64,000 nucleotides of DNA from assembly GCA_963457535.1 (NCBI GenBank), contig OY734803.1, positions 2,170,001-2,234,000 of the forward strand. The letters are read 5' to 3'. Shown here piece after piece: positions 7,570 through 15,503 of the stretch. A program made the translations under genes and the position numbers. The notes below the pieces were generated by a model that was not told the DNA's origin, did not search any database, and was given only the letters and a program-made list of their open reading frames with translations. The DNA comes from JAHRAW01 sp028066695 (GTDB taxonomy: Bacteria > Pseudomonadota > Gammaproteobacteria > Arenicellales > Poriferihabitantaceae). Every line of letters starts with the position of its first letter. Positions within the stretch are counted from its first letter, which is position 1.

Positions 7570-7800
7570 ATGGCTATTGACTTTGAATCTCTTGCAGAAA
7601 AATTCATAACGAAGGCTTTTAATGACGTCAGCGGAGAGATCCTTAAGGATCGTTTCCCGAACCTGTTGCGTGAAGGCTATTTCACACTGGAGGAACTCCG
7701 CGCTGACATCAAGAACCTGTGTGAGAACCATAAGGCGGGTGAAGTTGCTAGGCAACTGGGTGCTCTGTACCTCATGGAAAAGATGGTGGGGGGAAAATGA
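7570..7800 (+). CDS. truncated relative of the neighbouring STAS-like proteins
   Basis: A 76-residue acidic protein. Its second half (LLREGYFTLEELRADIKNLCENHK) lines up with the C-terminal part of the protein at 8401 (VREGYTTPEEIRDYLK...KKHE), so it looks like a STAS-like (DUF4325) paralogue that has lost its N-terminal strand region. It has its own copy of the repeated promoter and a reasonable start context (CTGAGGACTTATC-ATG), so it may still be expressed. No frame disruption is visible inside the remaining ORF. Function unknown. Confidence 0.5.
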   Translation: MAIDFESLAEKFITKAFNDVSGEILKDRFPNLLREGYFTLEELRADIKNLCENHKAGEVARQLGALYLMEKMVGGK

Positions 7801-7891
7801 GCTCCTGCCGGGCGGTATGGACAAAGATGGCGCGCTAATTACGCATGTCGTATGCTGACTGCCGCAAAAATCGCCTGGCCAGCGCCAAAAC

Positions 7892-7900
7892 TGCTACAAT
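7892..7900 (+). promoter_or_regulatory. repeated island promoter, copy 2
   Basis: TGCTACAAT in CCAAAACTGCTACAATTC, 27 bases before the ATG at 7928, followed by GAACACTCCCTGAGGACC. It duplicates the element at 7523 with a shorter spacer to the gene. Confidence 0.55.
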
Positions 7901-7927
7901 TCCCCGAACACTCCCTGAGGACCTGTC

Positions 7928-8314
7928 ATGACCACCGCAACCATTGACACCATTGACATCGGAAAAGAGTTCGCCATAAACCCGCGCGGCGTGCGCCATG
8001 AAGACAGCGATGTCTCCGCGCAGCGCTTCCGGGAGGAATTTCTGGAGCCGATTTTCACCAGCCCGGAAAAATACTCGCGGCCGGTGAAAATCGTCCTGCA
8101 CAATGCGGTGGGAGGATTCGGCGCGTCCTTCTTGGACGAGGCTTTTGGCGAATTGGTGCGCAAAAAACTCATCACGCCGGCAAACTTTGACGACACTTTT
8201 GAGTTGGTCGCCGACCGCGGCGGATTTTGGCTGTTTGCGCGGATGATCAGAACGCTCGTTGCCGAAGCCGCGCAAGAGCAGCCGGAGAACCAGTTGCGAC
8301 TGGGTGCCGGCTGA
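7928..8314 (+). CDS. STAS-like domain protein (DUF4325), copy 1
   Basis: A 128-residue protein that fits the STAS-like DUF4325 pattern: an N-terminal segment KEFAINPRG, then RFREEFLEPIF, a strand VKIVLHNAVGGFGASF and the helix start LDEAFGELVRK. In this family the strand-helix unit resembles anti-sigma antagonist folds, and the proteins are often found in defence-type or signalling loci. It is paralogous to the protein at 8401 (shared IDIGKEF, RFREE, VKI, EAFG-LVR). It has its own promoter copy rather than being co-transcribed by necessity. A regulatory protein-protein interaction role is inferred from the fold only. Confidence 0.62.
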   Translation: MTTATIDTIDIGKEFAINPRGVRHEDSDVSAQRFREEFLEPIFTSPEKYSRPVKIVLHNAVGGFGASFLDEAFGELVRKKLITPANFDDTFELVADRGGFWLFARMIRTLVAEAAQEQPENQLRLGAG

Positions 8315-8353
8315 GGAAAACCCGCTAATCACGCCCCTCCCGCGTGCGGAAAC

Positions 8354-8362
8354 TGCTACAAT
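8354..8362 (+). promoter_or_regulatory. repeated island promoter, copy 3
   Basis: TGCTACAAT in GCGGAAACTGCTACAATC, 38 bases before the ATG at 8401 and followed by GCACTTCCTGAATTTCCCAGAGACC. The 18 bases around the -10 are identical to copy 1. Confidence 0.55.
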
Positions 8363-8400
8363 CGCGTGGGCACTTCCTGAATTTCCCAGAGACCTTTCTA

Positions 8401-8789
8401 TGACCACTGCGCGCATCGAAGAAATTGACATCGGAAAAGAGTTTTCCGTGGCCCCGCGCGGCGCGCACTATGGCGTGCACTATACTGGCAACGCAGACTC
8501 TGGGAAGCGGTTTCGAGAGGAAGTTCTAAAGCCGGTTTTTACCGAGTCAGAGAGGTATTCGCTGCCGGTGAAAATTCTCCTGGACACAGTCGATGCTTAC
8601 AGTGCTGCTTTCTTAAAGGAGGCGTTCGGCGGCTTGGTGCGCGAAGGCTACACCACGCCGGAAGAAATTCGCGACTACCTCAAGTTCGTATTCAAGAAAC
8701 ATGAGGGGTTTGAACTTTACATGCGGCTGATCCTTCTGTTCATTGCAGAAGCGGAAGCGCAGAAAAAACAGAAGCGCGAGGGTAATTAA
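8401..8789 (+). CDS. STAS-like domain protein (DUF4325), copy 2
   Basis: A 129-residue paralogue of the protein at 7928, sharing EIDIGKEF, RFREEVLKPVF, the strand VKILLDTVDAYSAAF and LKEAFGGLVREGY. The ATG at 8401 is chosen over upstream in-frame starts because it follows the third copy of the promoter block and aligns with the start of copy 1. The C-terminus is helical and Lys/Glu-rich (AEAEAQKKQKREG). The next gene begins two bases after its stop, so these two are probably co-expressed. Biological role unknown. Confidence 0.62.
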
Positions 8790-8796
8790 AGTGCCG

Positions 8797-9360
8797 ATGG
8801 AATTTGGTGACATTCCGCACGTGGTGCTTTCATTGTCATGGGCTGATCGTGCATACTTGGTGCTGTTGGGGGCGGGCGCAGCGGGACTTATTACGTTTGT
8901 CACTAATTGGTTCCAATCTCGACGAGACAAAAAATCCAGGAATATCGAGAATGTCGCTCAAGAGTTTCTTAATTTGCTGAGTGAACTCGACGGCATGATC
9001 AGAGAACTTTGGGGTAATTCACGCGCAGGGCTGGGGCAGCAGCGTGAAACGGAGTTGACTTTTTCGATCATCATCATCCAAAAGTATATTGATGAACATC
9101 TCAGTCTGATGTTCATTCTCAAAAAAAGTTTTCTCAAAACGGCATTTTCCTTTCTCAAAAAAGTATTTTTCAAGGTGTTTTCCAAAAAAAGTTACTCCGA
9201 TCAGCAAGAAGAACTCCGGAAGATTGTCGCTGAAATTTTTCTGCATTCAACCTCGGAGCCGTTTGACGAAGATGACAGGCAGGCATCCTGGGATGTTGTC
9301 TCGCAGTCGAGTGAAGAAATTCTGAAATTGCGCATCCGCTTTCAAAAGTTCATTTACTAA
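8797..9360 (+). CDS. single-pass membrane protein with helical cytoplasmic domain
   Basis: A protein of about 187 residues, unrecognised as a family. A hydrophobic segment near residues 16-36 (LVLLGAGAAGLITFVTNWF) is followed by QSRRDKKSR, so the bulk of the chain should lie in the cytoplasm. The rest is alpha-helical in character, with an aromatic/Lys-rich stretch (AFSFLKKVFFKVFSKK) that could lie along the membrane. GTG at 8791 is an alternative start. Codon use is clearly AT-richer than in the flanking metabolic genes, supporting acquisition. Being directly behind the second STAS-like gene, it is a plausible partner or effector, which is inference only. Confidence 0.55.
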   Translation: MEFGDIPHVVLSLSWADRAYLVLLGAGAAGLITFVTNWFQSRRDKKSRNIENVAQEFLNLLSELDGMIRELWGNSRAGLGQQRETELTFSIIIIQKYIDEHLSLMFILKKSFLKTAFSFLKKVFFKVFSKKSYSDQQEELRKIVAEIFLHSTSEPFDEDDRQASWDVVSQSSEEILKLRIRFQKFIY

Positions 9361-9376
9361 TGATCCTGGGTGATCC

Positions 9377-10165
9377 ATGCCCGGCGAACAACCCGCCCCC
9401 CAACGCGTCCTAATCACCGCCGCCGCCGCTGGCATCGGCAAGGCCATCGCGCTCGCCTTCCGCGAAGCCGGCGCCGATGTCCACGCCGTGGACATAGACC
9501 CCGACGCCGTAGCAACCTTAAGCGCCAAACACCCGGCCATCCATACCACCGTCGCCGACGCCGCCGACCAATCCGCCGTCTCCAAAGTATTTGAATCCCA
9601 AACCACCCGCACCGGCGGCATAGATGTCCTAATCAACTGCGCCGGCATCGCCGGCCCCACCGCACTACTGGAAGAAATTGAATTAACCGACTGGCGCCAC
9701 TGCATCGCCGTAAACCTTGACGCCGCCTTCCTCTGCTGCCGCCGCGCCATCCCATTGATGCGCGCCGCCGGCCGCGGTTGCATCATCAACATCTCCTCCA
9801 CCGCCGGCTGGCACGGCTACCCGCTGCGCACCCCTTACGCCTCGGCAAAATGGGCGCTGATCGGCCTGACCAAATCCATCGCCATGGAACTCGGCCCCGC
9901 CGGCATCCGCGCCAATGCCATCTGCCCCGGCAGCATAGACGGCGAGCGCATGGACCGCGTCATCGCCGCCGAAGCCGCCCGCAAAAATATGCGCGAGGAA
10001 GACATCCGCAAGCAATACACCGACGGCGTTTCCCTCCGCACCTTCATAGACGCGCGCGACATCGCCAACGCCGCGCTGTTCCTCGCCTCCGACGCGGCGT
10101 CAAAAATCACCGGGCAAATCATCAACGTGGACGGCCACATGGAAAACACCGGCGGCCTCGGCTAA
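9377..10165 (+). CDS. short-chain dehydrogenase/reductase
   Basis: A 262-residue classical SDR. The cofactor loop reads ITAAAAGIGKAIALAF, a variant of TGxxxGIG, and an acidic residue after the second strand (AVDIDPDA) suggests NAD. INCAGIAG is the NNAG-equivalent, and the catalytic Ser and YASAK (Tyr-x-x-x-Lys) follow near residue 155. The C-terminus has FLASDAASKITGQIINVDG, typical of the family. It heads the gene series at 9.4-14.3 kb, so oxidation or reduction of a hydroxy-acid or acyl intermediate in that pathway is plausible; the substrate is not evident. Confidence 0.82.
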   Translation: MPGEQPAPQRVLITAAAAGIGKAIALAFREAGADVHAVDIDPDAVATLSAKHPAIHTTVADAADQSAVSKVFESQTTRTGGIDVLINCAGIAGPTALLEEIELTDWRHCIAVNLDAAFLCCRRAIPLMRAAGRGCIINISSTAGWHGYPLRTPYASAKWALIGLTKSIAMELGPAGIRANAICPGSIDGERMDRVIAAEAARKNMREEDIRKQYTDGVSLRTFIDARDIANAALFLASDAASKITGQIINVDGHMENTGGLG

Positions 10166-10182
10166 ACATGGGCGCGAGGCGG

Positions 10183-10188
10183 TAAAAT
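10183..10188 (+). promoter_or_regulatory. candidate -10 before the acyl-CoA dehydrogenase
   Basis: TAAAAT in GGCGGTAAAATCCTGC, 28 bases before the ATG at 10216. It is a moderate match without a clear -35; the 50-base gap after the SDR gene leaves room for a promoter. Confidence 0.3.
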
Positions 10189-10215
10189 CCTGCAATCGCC
10201 TGACACGCCCCGCCA

Positions 10216-11376
10216 ATGAATTTCTCCCTGACCGAATCCCAACGCCTGCTGATAGAAACCGCGCGCCGCTTTGTTGAGGAGGAACTGTATCCCCACGAAG
10301 CGCAAGTGGAAAAGAGCGGCAAGTTGGACGACGAGTTGCGCCGCGCCATCATCGCCAAATCGCGCGAAGTCGGCCTGTACGCGGCGAACATGCCCGAAGA
10401 ACTCGGCGGCGGCGGACTGGACACGCTCTCCATGTGCCTGCTGGACCGCGAACTCGGCCGCGCAAGCATGGCGCTGCAATACACCGTCGCGCGCCCCAGC
10501 AACATCCTGCAGGCATGCGCCGGCGACCAGCGCGAAAAATATCTCCTCCCCTGCATCCGCGGCGAAAAAGTGGACTGCCTGGCGATGACCGAACCCGGCG
10601 CCGGCTCCGATGTGCGCTCCATGTCCTGCGCGGCCAAAGCCGACGACGGCGACTTCGTCATCACCGGCGCCAAGCATTTCATCAGCCACGCCGACATCGC
10701 CGACTTCGTAATCTTGTTCGCGGCAACCGGCGTCACCGAAACCGCGCGCGGCCCCCGCAAAAAAATCACCGCGTTTTTAATTGACAAAGGCACGCCCGGC
10801 TTCCAAGTGCGCGCCGGCTACGACAGCGTCTCGCACCGCGGCTACCACAACTGCATTCTGGAATTTGACCGCTGCCGCGTCCCCGCCTCGCAAATCCTGG
10901 GCGAAGCGGACAAAGGTTTTGAAGTCGCAAACTCGTGGCTTGGCAACACCCGCCTGCAAGTCGCGGCGATCTGCCTCGGCCGCTGCGACCGCGCCCACCA
11001 ACTCGCCTGCGAATACGCTGCAACGCGCAAGCAGTTCAACCAGACCATCGGAAAGTTCCAGGGAGTCGCGTTCAAACTCGCCGACATGGAAATCAAACTC
11101 CGCGCCGCCGAGTTGCTGGTCATGCAGGCCGCGTGGCGCGAAGACCACGGCGGCATGAGCGACATGGACGCGGCAATCGCAAAACTCGCGGCGACCGAAG
11201 CGCTCGCCTTCATCGCCGACGAAGCGCTGCAAATTCACGGCGGCATGGGCCTGATGACGGACCTGCCGCTGGAGCGCATCTGGCGTGACGCGCGCGTGGA
11301 ACGCATCTGGGAAGGCACCAGCGAAATCCAGCGCATGATCATCTCGCGCGCGATTTTGCGGCCGCTTGAATCATGA
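10216..11376 (+). CDS. acyl-CoA dehydrogenase
   Basis: A 386-residue FAD-dependent acyl-CoA dehydrogenase. The FAD/substrate loop MTEPGAGSDVRS and FVITGAKHFISH are present, and the C-terminal helix bundle carries QIHGGMGLMTDLPLERIWRD and RIWEGTSEIQRM, the region of the catalytic Glu and FAD contacts. It removes two hydrogens from an acyl-CoA and passes electrons to ETF, or may run as a reductase in CaiA-like fashion. It overlaps the downstream acyl-CoA synthetase by 4 nt (ATGA) and is two genes from a CaiD-like hydratase, so a gamma-butyrobetainyl/crotonobetainyl-CoA substrate is an attractive hypothesis, not shown by sequence alone. Confidence 0.85.
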   Translation: MNFSLTESQRLLIETARRFVEEELYPHEAQVEKSGKLDDELRRAIIAKSREVGLYAANMPEELGGGGLDTLSMCLLDRELGRASMALQYTVARPSNILQACAGDQREKYLLPCIRGEKVDCLAMTEPGAGSDVRSMSCAAKADDGDFVITGAKHFISHADIADFVILFAATGVTETARGPRKKITAFLIDKGTPGFQVRAGYDSVSHRGYHNCILEFDRCRVPASQILGEADKGFEVANSWLGNTRLQVAAICLGRCDRAHQLACEYAATRKQFNQTIGKFQGVAFKLADMEIKLRAAELLVMQAAWREDHGGMSDMDAAIAKLAATEALAFIADEALQIHGGMGLMTDLPLERIWRDARVERIWEGTSEIQRMIISRAILRPLES

Positions 11377-13481
11377 AGAGCATGCAAGACGGCGCGGCCG
11401 CGCGCCCCAAACCCAAACTTGACCCGGCCCGCCTGCGCCGCTGCTTAAACCCAAAATCCATCGCCGTCATCGGCGGAACCGAAGCCGCGCGCGTCATTAA
11501 ACAATGCCGCAAATTAAATTACGCCGGCGAGTTATGGGCGGTCAACCCCAAGCGCAAAGAACTGGAAGGCGTGCAGTGCCACCCCGACATCGCCGCGCTC
11601 CCCGAGGCCCCCGACGCGGCCTTCGTCGCAATCCCGGCCGAAGCGAGCATTGACGCGGTCGCCGAATTGGCAAACCGCGGCGCCGGCGGCGCGGTCTGCT
11701 ACGCATCCGGTTTCGCCGAACTTGGCGAAGACGGCGCCGCCCGCCAACACCGTCTGACGCGCGCCGCCGGCGCGATGCCGCTAATCGGCCCCAATTGCTA
11801 CGGCTTCATCAACCTGCTGTGCGGCGCGGCGCTGTGGCCCGACTACCACGGCGCCTCGCGCGTCTCCCGCGGCGCGGCGATTTTTTCGCAGAGCGGCAAT
11901 GTCAGTTTAAACCTCAGCATGCAAAAACGCGGCCTGCCGCTCGCCTGGCTGGCAACACTCGGCAACCAGGCCTCGGTCGGCATTGAGGAAGCCATGGCCG
12001 CCGCGCTGGAAGACGAATGCATCACCGCCATCGGCCTGCACATTGAGGGCCTGAAAAATCTGCCGCTGTTCGCCGAACTCGCCGCGCGCGCCGCGAACCG
12101 CGGCGTTCCCATCATCGCGCTCAAATCCGGAAGTTCCGAAGTTGGCGCGCGCATCACCATGAGCCACACCGCGACCCTCGCCGGCGAAAACGCGCTGTAT
12201 GACGCGCTGTTCGCGCGCGTCGGCGTCGGCCGCGTCAACAACCCCGAGGAATTCATTGAAGCGTTAAAGTTGGCAACGGTTTGCGGCGCGCCGCGCGGCG
12301 CGCGCATCGCCTCCATGAGTTGCAGCGGCGGCGAAGCCGCGCTCGCCGCCGACCTCGCCGCCGGCCGCGAATTGGAATTTCCGCCGCTGAATGATGCACA
12401 CCGAAAAAAAGTGCAGGCAACCCTCAACGACTATGTGCGCGCCGACAACCCGCTGGACTACCACACCTTCATCTGGGCCGACCGCGCGCGCATGGCAAAA
12501 ACCTTCGGCGCGATGATGTCCGGCGATTTTGATCTGACAATGTGCATTCTGGACATTCCCTCCGGCGACCACGAAGCCGAGGAAATCTGGATGCGCGCCG
12601 TGCATGCATTCATTGACGCCTGCCGCGCAAGCGAAAAACCGGGCGCACTGGTCTCGCTGCTGAGCGAAAACATGCCGCCGCACATTTCCGAATTGCTGAT
12701 GGAAAACAACATCGCGCCGCTGCAAGGCCTGGCGCAGGCGCTCGCCGCGGCCGAGGCGGTCTGCGCCGTCGGCCGCGCCTGGGCGCACGCCGAACCTCCG
12801 CCCGCGCTCGCCCCGTTCACTCACGACACCGCAACCGAAAAAGAAACCCTGAACGAACATCAGGCAAAAGAGTTGCTGTGCGCCGCCGGATTCTCCACGC
12901 CCGAATCCGAAACCGCCGACTCCGCCGATGCCGCCGCGGCCGCCGCAACGCGCCTCGGCTTTCCGGTCGCGGTAAAGGCGCTGTCGCCGGACATCACCCA
13001 CAAAAGCGAAGCCGGCGCGGTCGCCGTCGGCCTGCGCGATGAAACGGAAGTGCGCGCGCACGCCTCGCGCATGCTCGCTTTCGCCGGACGCCTGCTGATT
13101 GAAAAAATGGTGGAAGACGCCGCCGCCGAACTGCTGCTCGCCGCCGGCTGCGACCGCCAATTCGGGCGCTACTTCATGCTCGGCTTCGGCGGCGAATGGG
13201 TGGAATTGATCGGCGACCGCCAACTGCTGCTGCCGCCGCTGGACGAGGAAATGTTGCGCCGCGCGCTCGCCCGCCTGCAAACCGCCCCGCTGTTGCGCGG
13301 CTACCGAGGCCGCCCGCGCGCCGATGTCGCCGCCGCGGTGCAATGCGCGCTGCGCCTGCAGGAATTGACCGACGCCGCCCCCGGCATTTTGGAAGTGGAG
13401 ATCAACCCATTGATGATACAGTCGCAGGGCGCGGCGGTTGCCGACGCCCTGATCACGCGGCTGCGCGCAAACAAAACATGA
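11373..13481 (+). CDS. NDP-forming acyl-CoA synthetase (fused alpha-beta, ATP-grasp)
   Basis: A 702-residue acyl-CoA synthetase of the ADP/NDP-forming superfamily. Order of domains: CoA-binding Rossmann domain (about residues 20-130, starting LNPKSIAVIGG), flavodoxin-like succinyl-CoA-ligase domains (FSQSGNVSLNL; then MSHTATLAGENALYDALF with the conserved His expected to be phosphorylated), and a C-terminal ATP-grasp domain from about residue 490 (NEHQAKELLCAAGF; VAVKALSPDITHKSEAGAV). It would activate a carboxylate with CoA reversibly. Its position between an acyl-CoA dehydrogenase and a CaiD-like hydratase, overlapping both by 4 nt, suggests it activates the substrate of this pathway, perhaps carnitine, crotonobetaine or gamma-butyrobetaine. 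Confidence 0.85.
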   Translation: MKSMQDGAAARPKPKLDPARLRRCLNPKSIAVIGGTEAARVIKQCRKLNYAGELWAVNPKRKELEGVQCHPDIAALPEAPDAAFVAIPAEASIDAVAELANRGAGGAVCYASGFAELGEDGAARQHRLTRAAGAMPLIGPNCYGFINLLCGAALWPDYHGASRVSRGAAIFSQSGNVSLNLSMQKRGLPLAWLATLGNQASVGIEEAMAAALEDECITAIGLHIEGLKNLPLFAELAARAANRGVPIIALKSGSSEVGARITMSHTATLAGENALYDALFARVGVGRVNNPEEFIEALKLATVCGAPRGARIASMSCSGGEAALAADLAAGRELEFPPLNDAHRKKVQATLNDYVRADNPLDYHTFIWADRARMAKTFGAMMSGDFDLTMCILDIPSGDHEAEEIWMRAVHAFIDACRASEKPGALVSLLSENMPPHISELLMENNIAPLQGLAQALAAAEAVCAVGRAWAHAEPPPALAPFTHDTATEKETLNEHQAKELLCAAGFSTPESETADSADAAAAAATRLGFPVAVKALSPDITHKSEAGAVAVGLRDETEVRAHASRMLAFAGRLLIEKMVEDAAAELLLAAGCDRQFGRYFMLGFGGEWVELIGDRQLLLPPLDEEMLRRALARLQTAPLLRGYRGRPRADVAAAVQCALRLQELTDAAPGILEVEINPLMIQSQGAAVADALITRLRANKT

Positions 13482-14260
13482 ACCCGGAAATTCAAACCAG
13501 CGTCAACGGCGCGGTGCTGGAGGTCGTTCTCAACCGGCCGAAAGCCAACGCCATAGACGCAGTCACCAGCCGCAAAATGGGCGAAGTATTCGCCAACTTT
13601 CGCGATGACCCGGCGTTGCGCGTCGCCGTGCTGACCGGCGCCGGCGAAAAGTTCTTTTGCGCCGGCTGGGACTTAAAGGCGGCGGCCGAAGGCGAGCAGG
13701 CGGACGCCGATTTCGGAGTCGGCGGCTTCGGCGGGCTGCAGGAGTTGCCCGACATGAACAAGCCGGTCATCGCCGCGGTCAACGGCATCGCCTGCGGCGG
13801 CGGCCTGGAATTGGCCATCTCCGCCGACATGATCATCGCCGCCGAACACGCCAGTTTCGCGCTGCCGGAAATCAACGCCGGCACCATCGCCGACGCCGCA
13901 ACAATTAAACTGCCGAAGCGAATCCCCTGGCACATCGCGATGGAGATGCTGCTGACCGGCCGCTGGATGGACGCGAAAGAGGCGCACGCGCGCGGACTGG
14001 TAAATGAAGTAACCGCGGCGAGCGATTTAATGCCGCGCGCGCGCGAACTGGCGTCGCTGCTCGCCGAGGGACCCCCGCTGGTATTCGCCGCGATTAAAGA
14101 ATGCATCCGCCTGACCGAGACCATGCCAACGCAGCAAGCCCTCAAACTGCTGTCCGGCCGCGTGCCGCCGACCATTAAGACGCTGTATGCGAGCGAGGAC
14201 ATGCGCGAAGGCGCGAAAGCCTTCGCCGAAAAACGCAAGCCGGTGTGGAAAGGGCGGTGA
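13478..14260 (+). CDS. CaiD-like enoyl-CoA hydratase (carnitinyl-CoA dehydratase)
   Basis: A 260-residue crotonase-superfamily protein with strikingly CaiD-like segments: RPKANAIDAVTSRKMGEVF, TGAGEKFFCAGWDLKAAAEG and the C-terminal AFAEKRKPVWKGR. The oxyanion-hole segment GIACGGGLELAISADM and the LPE motif supply the two Glu residues used by carnitinyl-CoA dehydratase, which interconverts carnitinyl-CoA and crotonobetainyl-CoA. The ATG at 13478 overlaps the synthetase stop codon and aligns with the CaiD N-terminus; upstream in-frame starts are rejected. The identity to CaiD was judged from remembered family sequence, so a close paralogue with another onium acyl-CoA remains possible. Confidence 0.78.
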   Translation: MNPEIQTSVNGAVLEVVLNRPKANAIDAVTSRKMGEVFANFRDDPALRVAVLTGAGEKFFCAGWDLKAAAEGEQADADFGVGGFGGLQELPDMNKPVIAAVNGIACGGGLELAISADMIIAAEHASFALPEINAGTIADAATIKLPKRIPWHIAMEMLLTGRWMDAKEAHARGLVNEVTAASDLMPRARELASLLAEGPPLVFAAIKECIRLTETMPTQQALKLLSGRVPPTIKTLYASEDMREGAKAFAEKRKPVWKGR

Positions 14261-14264
14261 GCCG

Positions 14265-15503
14265 ATGAACTTCACCCGCGGCAACATCAGCGCGCGCCAG
14301 CACGGCGCGATGGAATACACCGAGCCGCCGGTTGACTTAAACGCGGTGCGCCGCTACCGCCTCGCGCGCATCCGCGAAAAACTGCGCGAGTCCGACTACG
14401 CCGGCATCCTGCTGTTTGACCAGGTCAATTGCCGCTACGCCTGCGACGCCACCAACATGCAAATCTGGTGCTCGCACTACGAGACGCGCTGCGTTTTCAT
14501 CGCCACCGACGGCCCGCTGATTTTGTTTGACTACGGCAACTACCCGCATGTCGCCGAGGGCATTGAAACCATAGACGAATACCGCGTGAACCCTTCGTTT
14601 TATTTTTTCGCCGCCGGCCCCCGCGGCGAAGAAAAAGCCGAGGAGTTCGGCAAGGTCATCGCCGACCTGGTCAAAACCCATGGCGGCGGCAACACCCGCC
14701 TCGCCATTGACCGCCTCTCCCACCTCGGCTGCGACGCGCTGCGCCGCCGCGGCCTGTCCATTCACGACGGCTTGGAAGTGATGGAACTCGCGCGCGTGAT
14801 TAAATCCCCCGAAGAACTCGCGCTGATGCAAAAAGCCATTGATGTCTGCGAAATCGGCCTGCGCCGCATGCGCGAGGCCTGCGAGCCGGGCATGCGCGAA
14901 AACGAATTGTGGGCGCTGCTGCACCTCGCCAACATTGAACTCGGCGGCGAATGGATAGAGACGCGCCTGTTGTCATCGGGCCCCCGCACCTTCCCGTGGT
15001 TCCGTGAATCGTCCATGCGCAAAATGGAAAAGGGCGACATGATCAGCGTGGACACCGACCTGATAGGCCCCTACGGCTATTGCGCCGACATGTCGCGCTC
15101 GTGGGTGTGCGGCGCCGCGCCCGATGACCGGCAAAAGCGCCTCTACGAACTCGCCTTCCGGCAAATTGAACACAACACCTCGCTGCTGAAAGCCGGCATG
15201 AGTTTCCGCGAAATCGCCGAAAAAGCCTGGCGCATTCCCGGCGAATTCGCCACGCACCGCTACGGCGTGCTGATTCACGGCGTCGGCCTCGCCGACGAAT
15301 ACCCGAGCATCAAACACCTGCAGGACTTTGACGACAAAGGCTACGACGGCATGCTGGAGGAAAACATGACGCTGTGCGTGGAGTCCTACATCGGCTCCAA
15401 GGAAAGCGGCGAGGGCGTGAAACTGGAGGAGCAGGTATTGATAGGCGCCGGCGGCGCGCGCGTGCTGACCGTCGGCGACCCGATAGAGGCCGGCTGGCTG
15501 TGA
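14265..15503 (+). CDS. DddP-like M24 family enzyme (candidate DMSP lyase)
   Basis: A 412-residue member of the M24 (creatinase/prolidase) fold. It carries the DddP-type stretch GGEWIETRLLSSGPRTFPWF, then candidate metal ligands Asp263 and Asp265 (SVDTDL), Asp275 (CADMSRSW), His338 (IHGVGLADE), Glu373 (CVES) and Glu388 (KLEEQ). In the characterised Ruegeria DddP, as I recall, the ligands are D295, D297, D307, H371, E406, E421 and the catalytic base D377; all map here with a constant offset of 32-33, giving Asp344 as the base. DddP cleaves dimethylsulfoniopropionate to DMS and acrylate. Because the gene sits in a carnitine-like operon, another onium substrate is possible. Four bases separate it from the CaiD-like gene. 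Confidence 0.72.
   Translation: MNFTRGNISARQHGAMEYTEPPVDLNAVRRYRLARIREKLRESDYAGILLFDQVNCRYACDATNMQIWCSHYETRCVFIATDGPLILFDYGNYPHVAEGIETIDEYRVNPSFYFFAAGPRGEEKAEEFGKVIADLVKTHGGGNTRLAIDRLSHLGCDALRRRGLSIHDGLEVMELARVIKSPEELALMQKAIDVCEIGLRRMREACEPGMRENELWALLHLANIELGGEWIETRLLSSGPRTFPWFRESSMRKMEKGDMISVDTDLIGPYGYCADMSRSWVCGAAPDDRQKRLYELAFRQIEHNTSLLKAGMSFREIAEKAWRIPGEFATHRYGVLIHGVGLADEYPSIKHLQDFDDKGYDGMLEENMTLCVESYIGSKESGEGVKLEEQVLIGAGGARVLTVGDPIEAGWL

Noticed and set aside
7622..7858. 78-codon ORF in another frame overlapping the truncated STAS-like gene
   Set aside because: No start context and Arg/Ser/Cys-rich shadow translation; the overlapping frame aligns with its paralogue.
7523..8362. The three similar leader blocks as riboswitches
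   Set aside because: They are short, centre on a -10 hexamer and show no conserved stem-loop; a repeated promoter explains them better.
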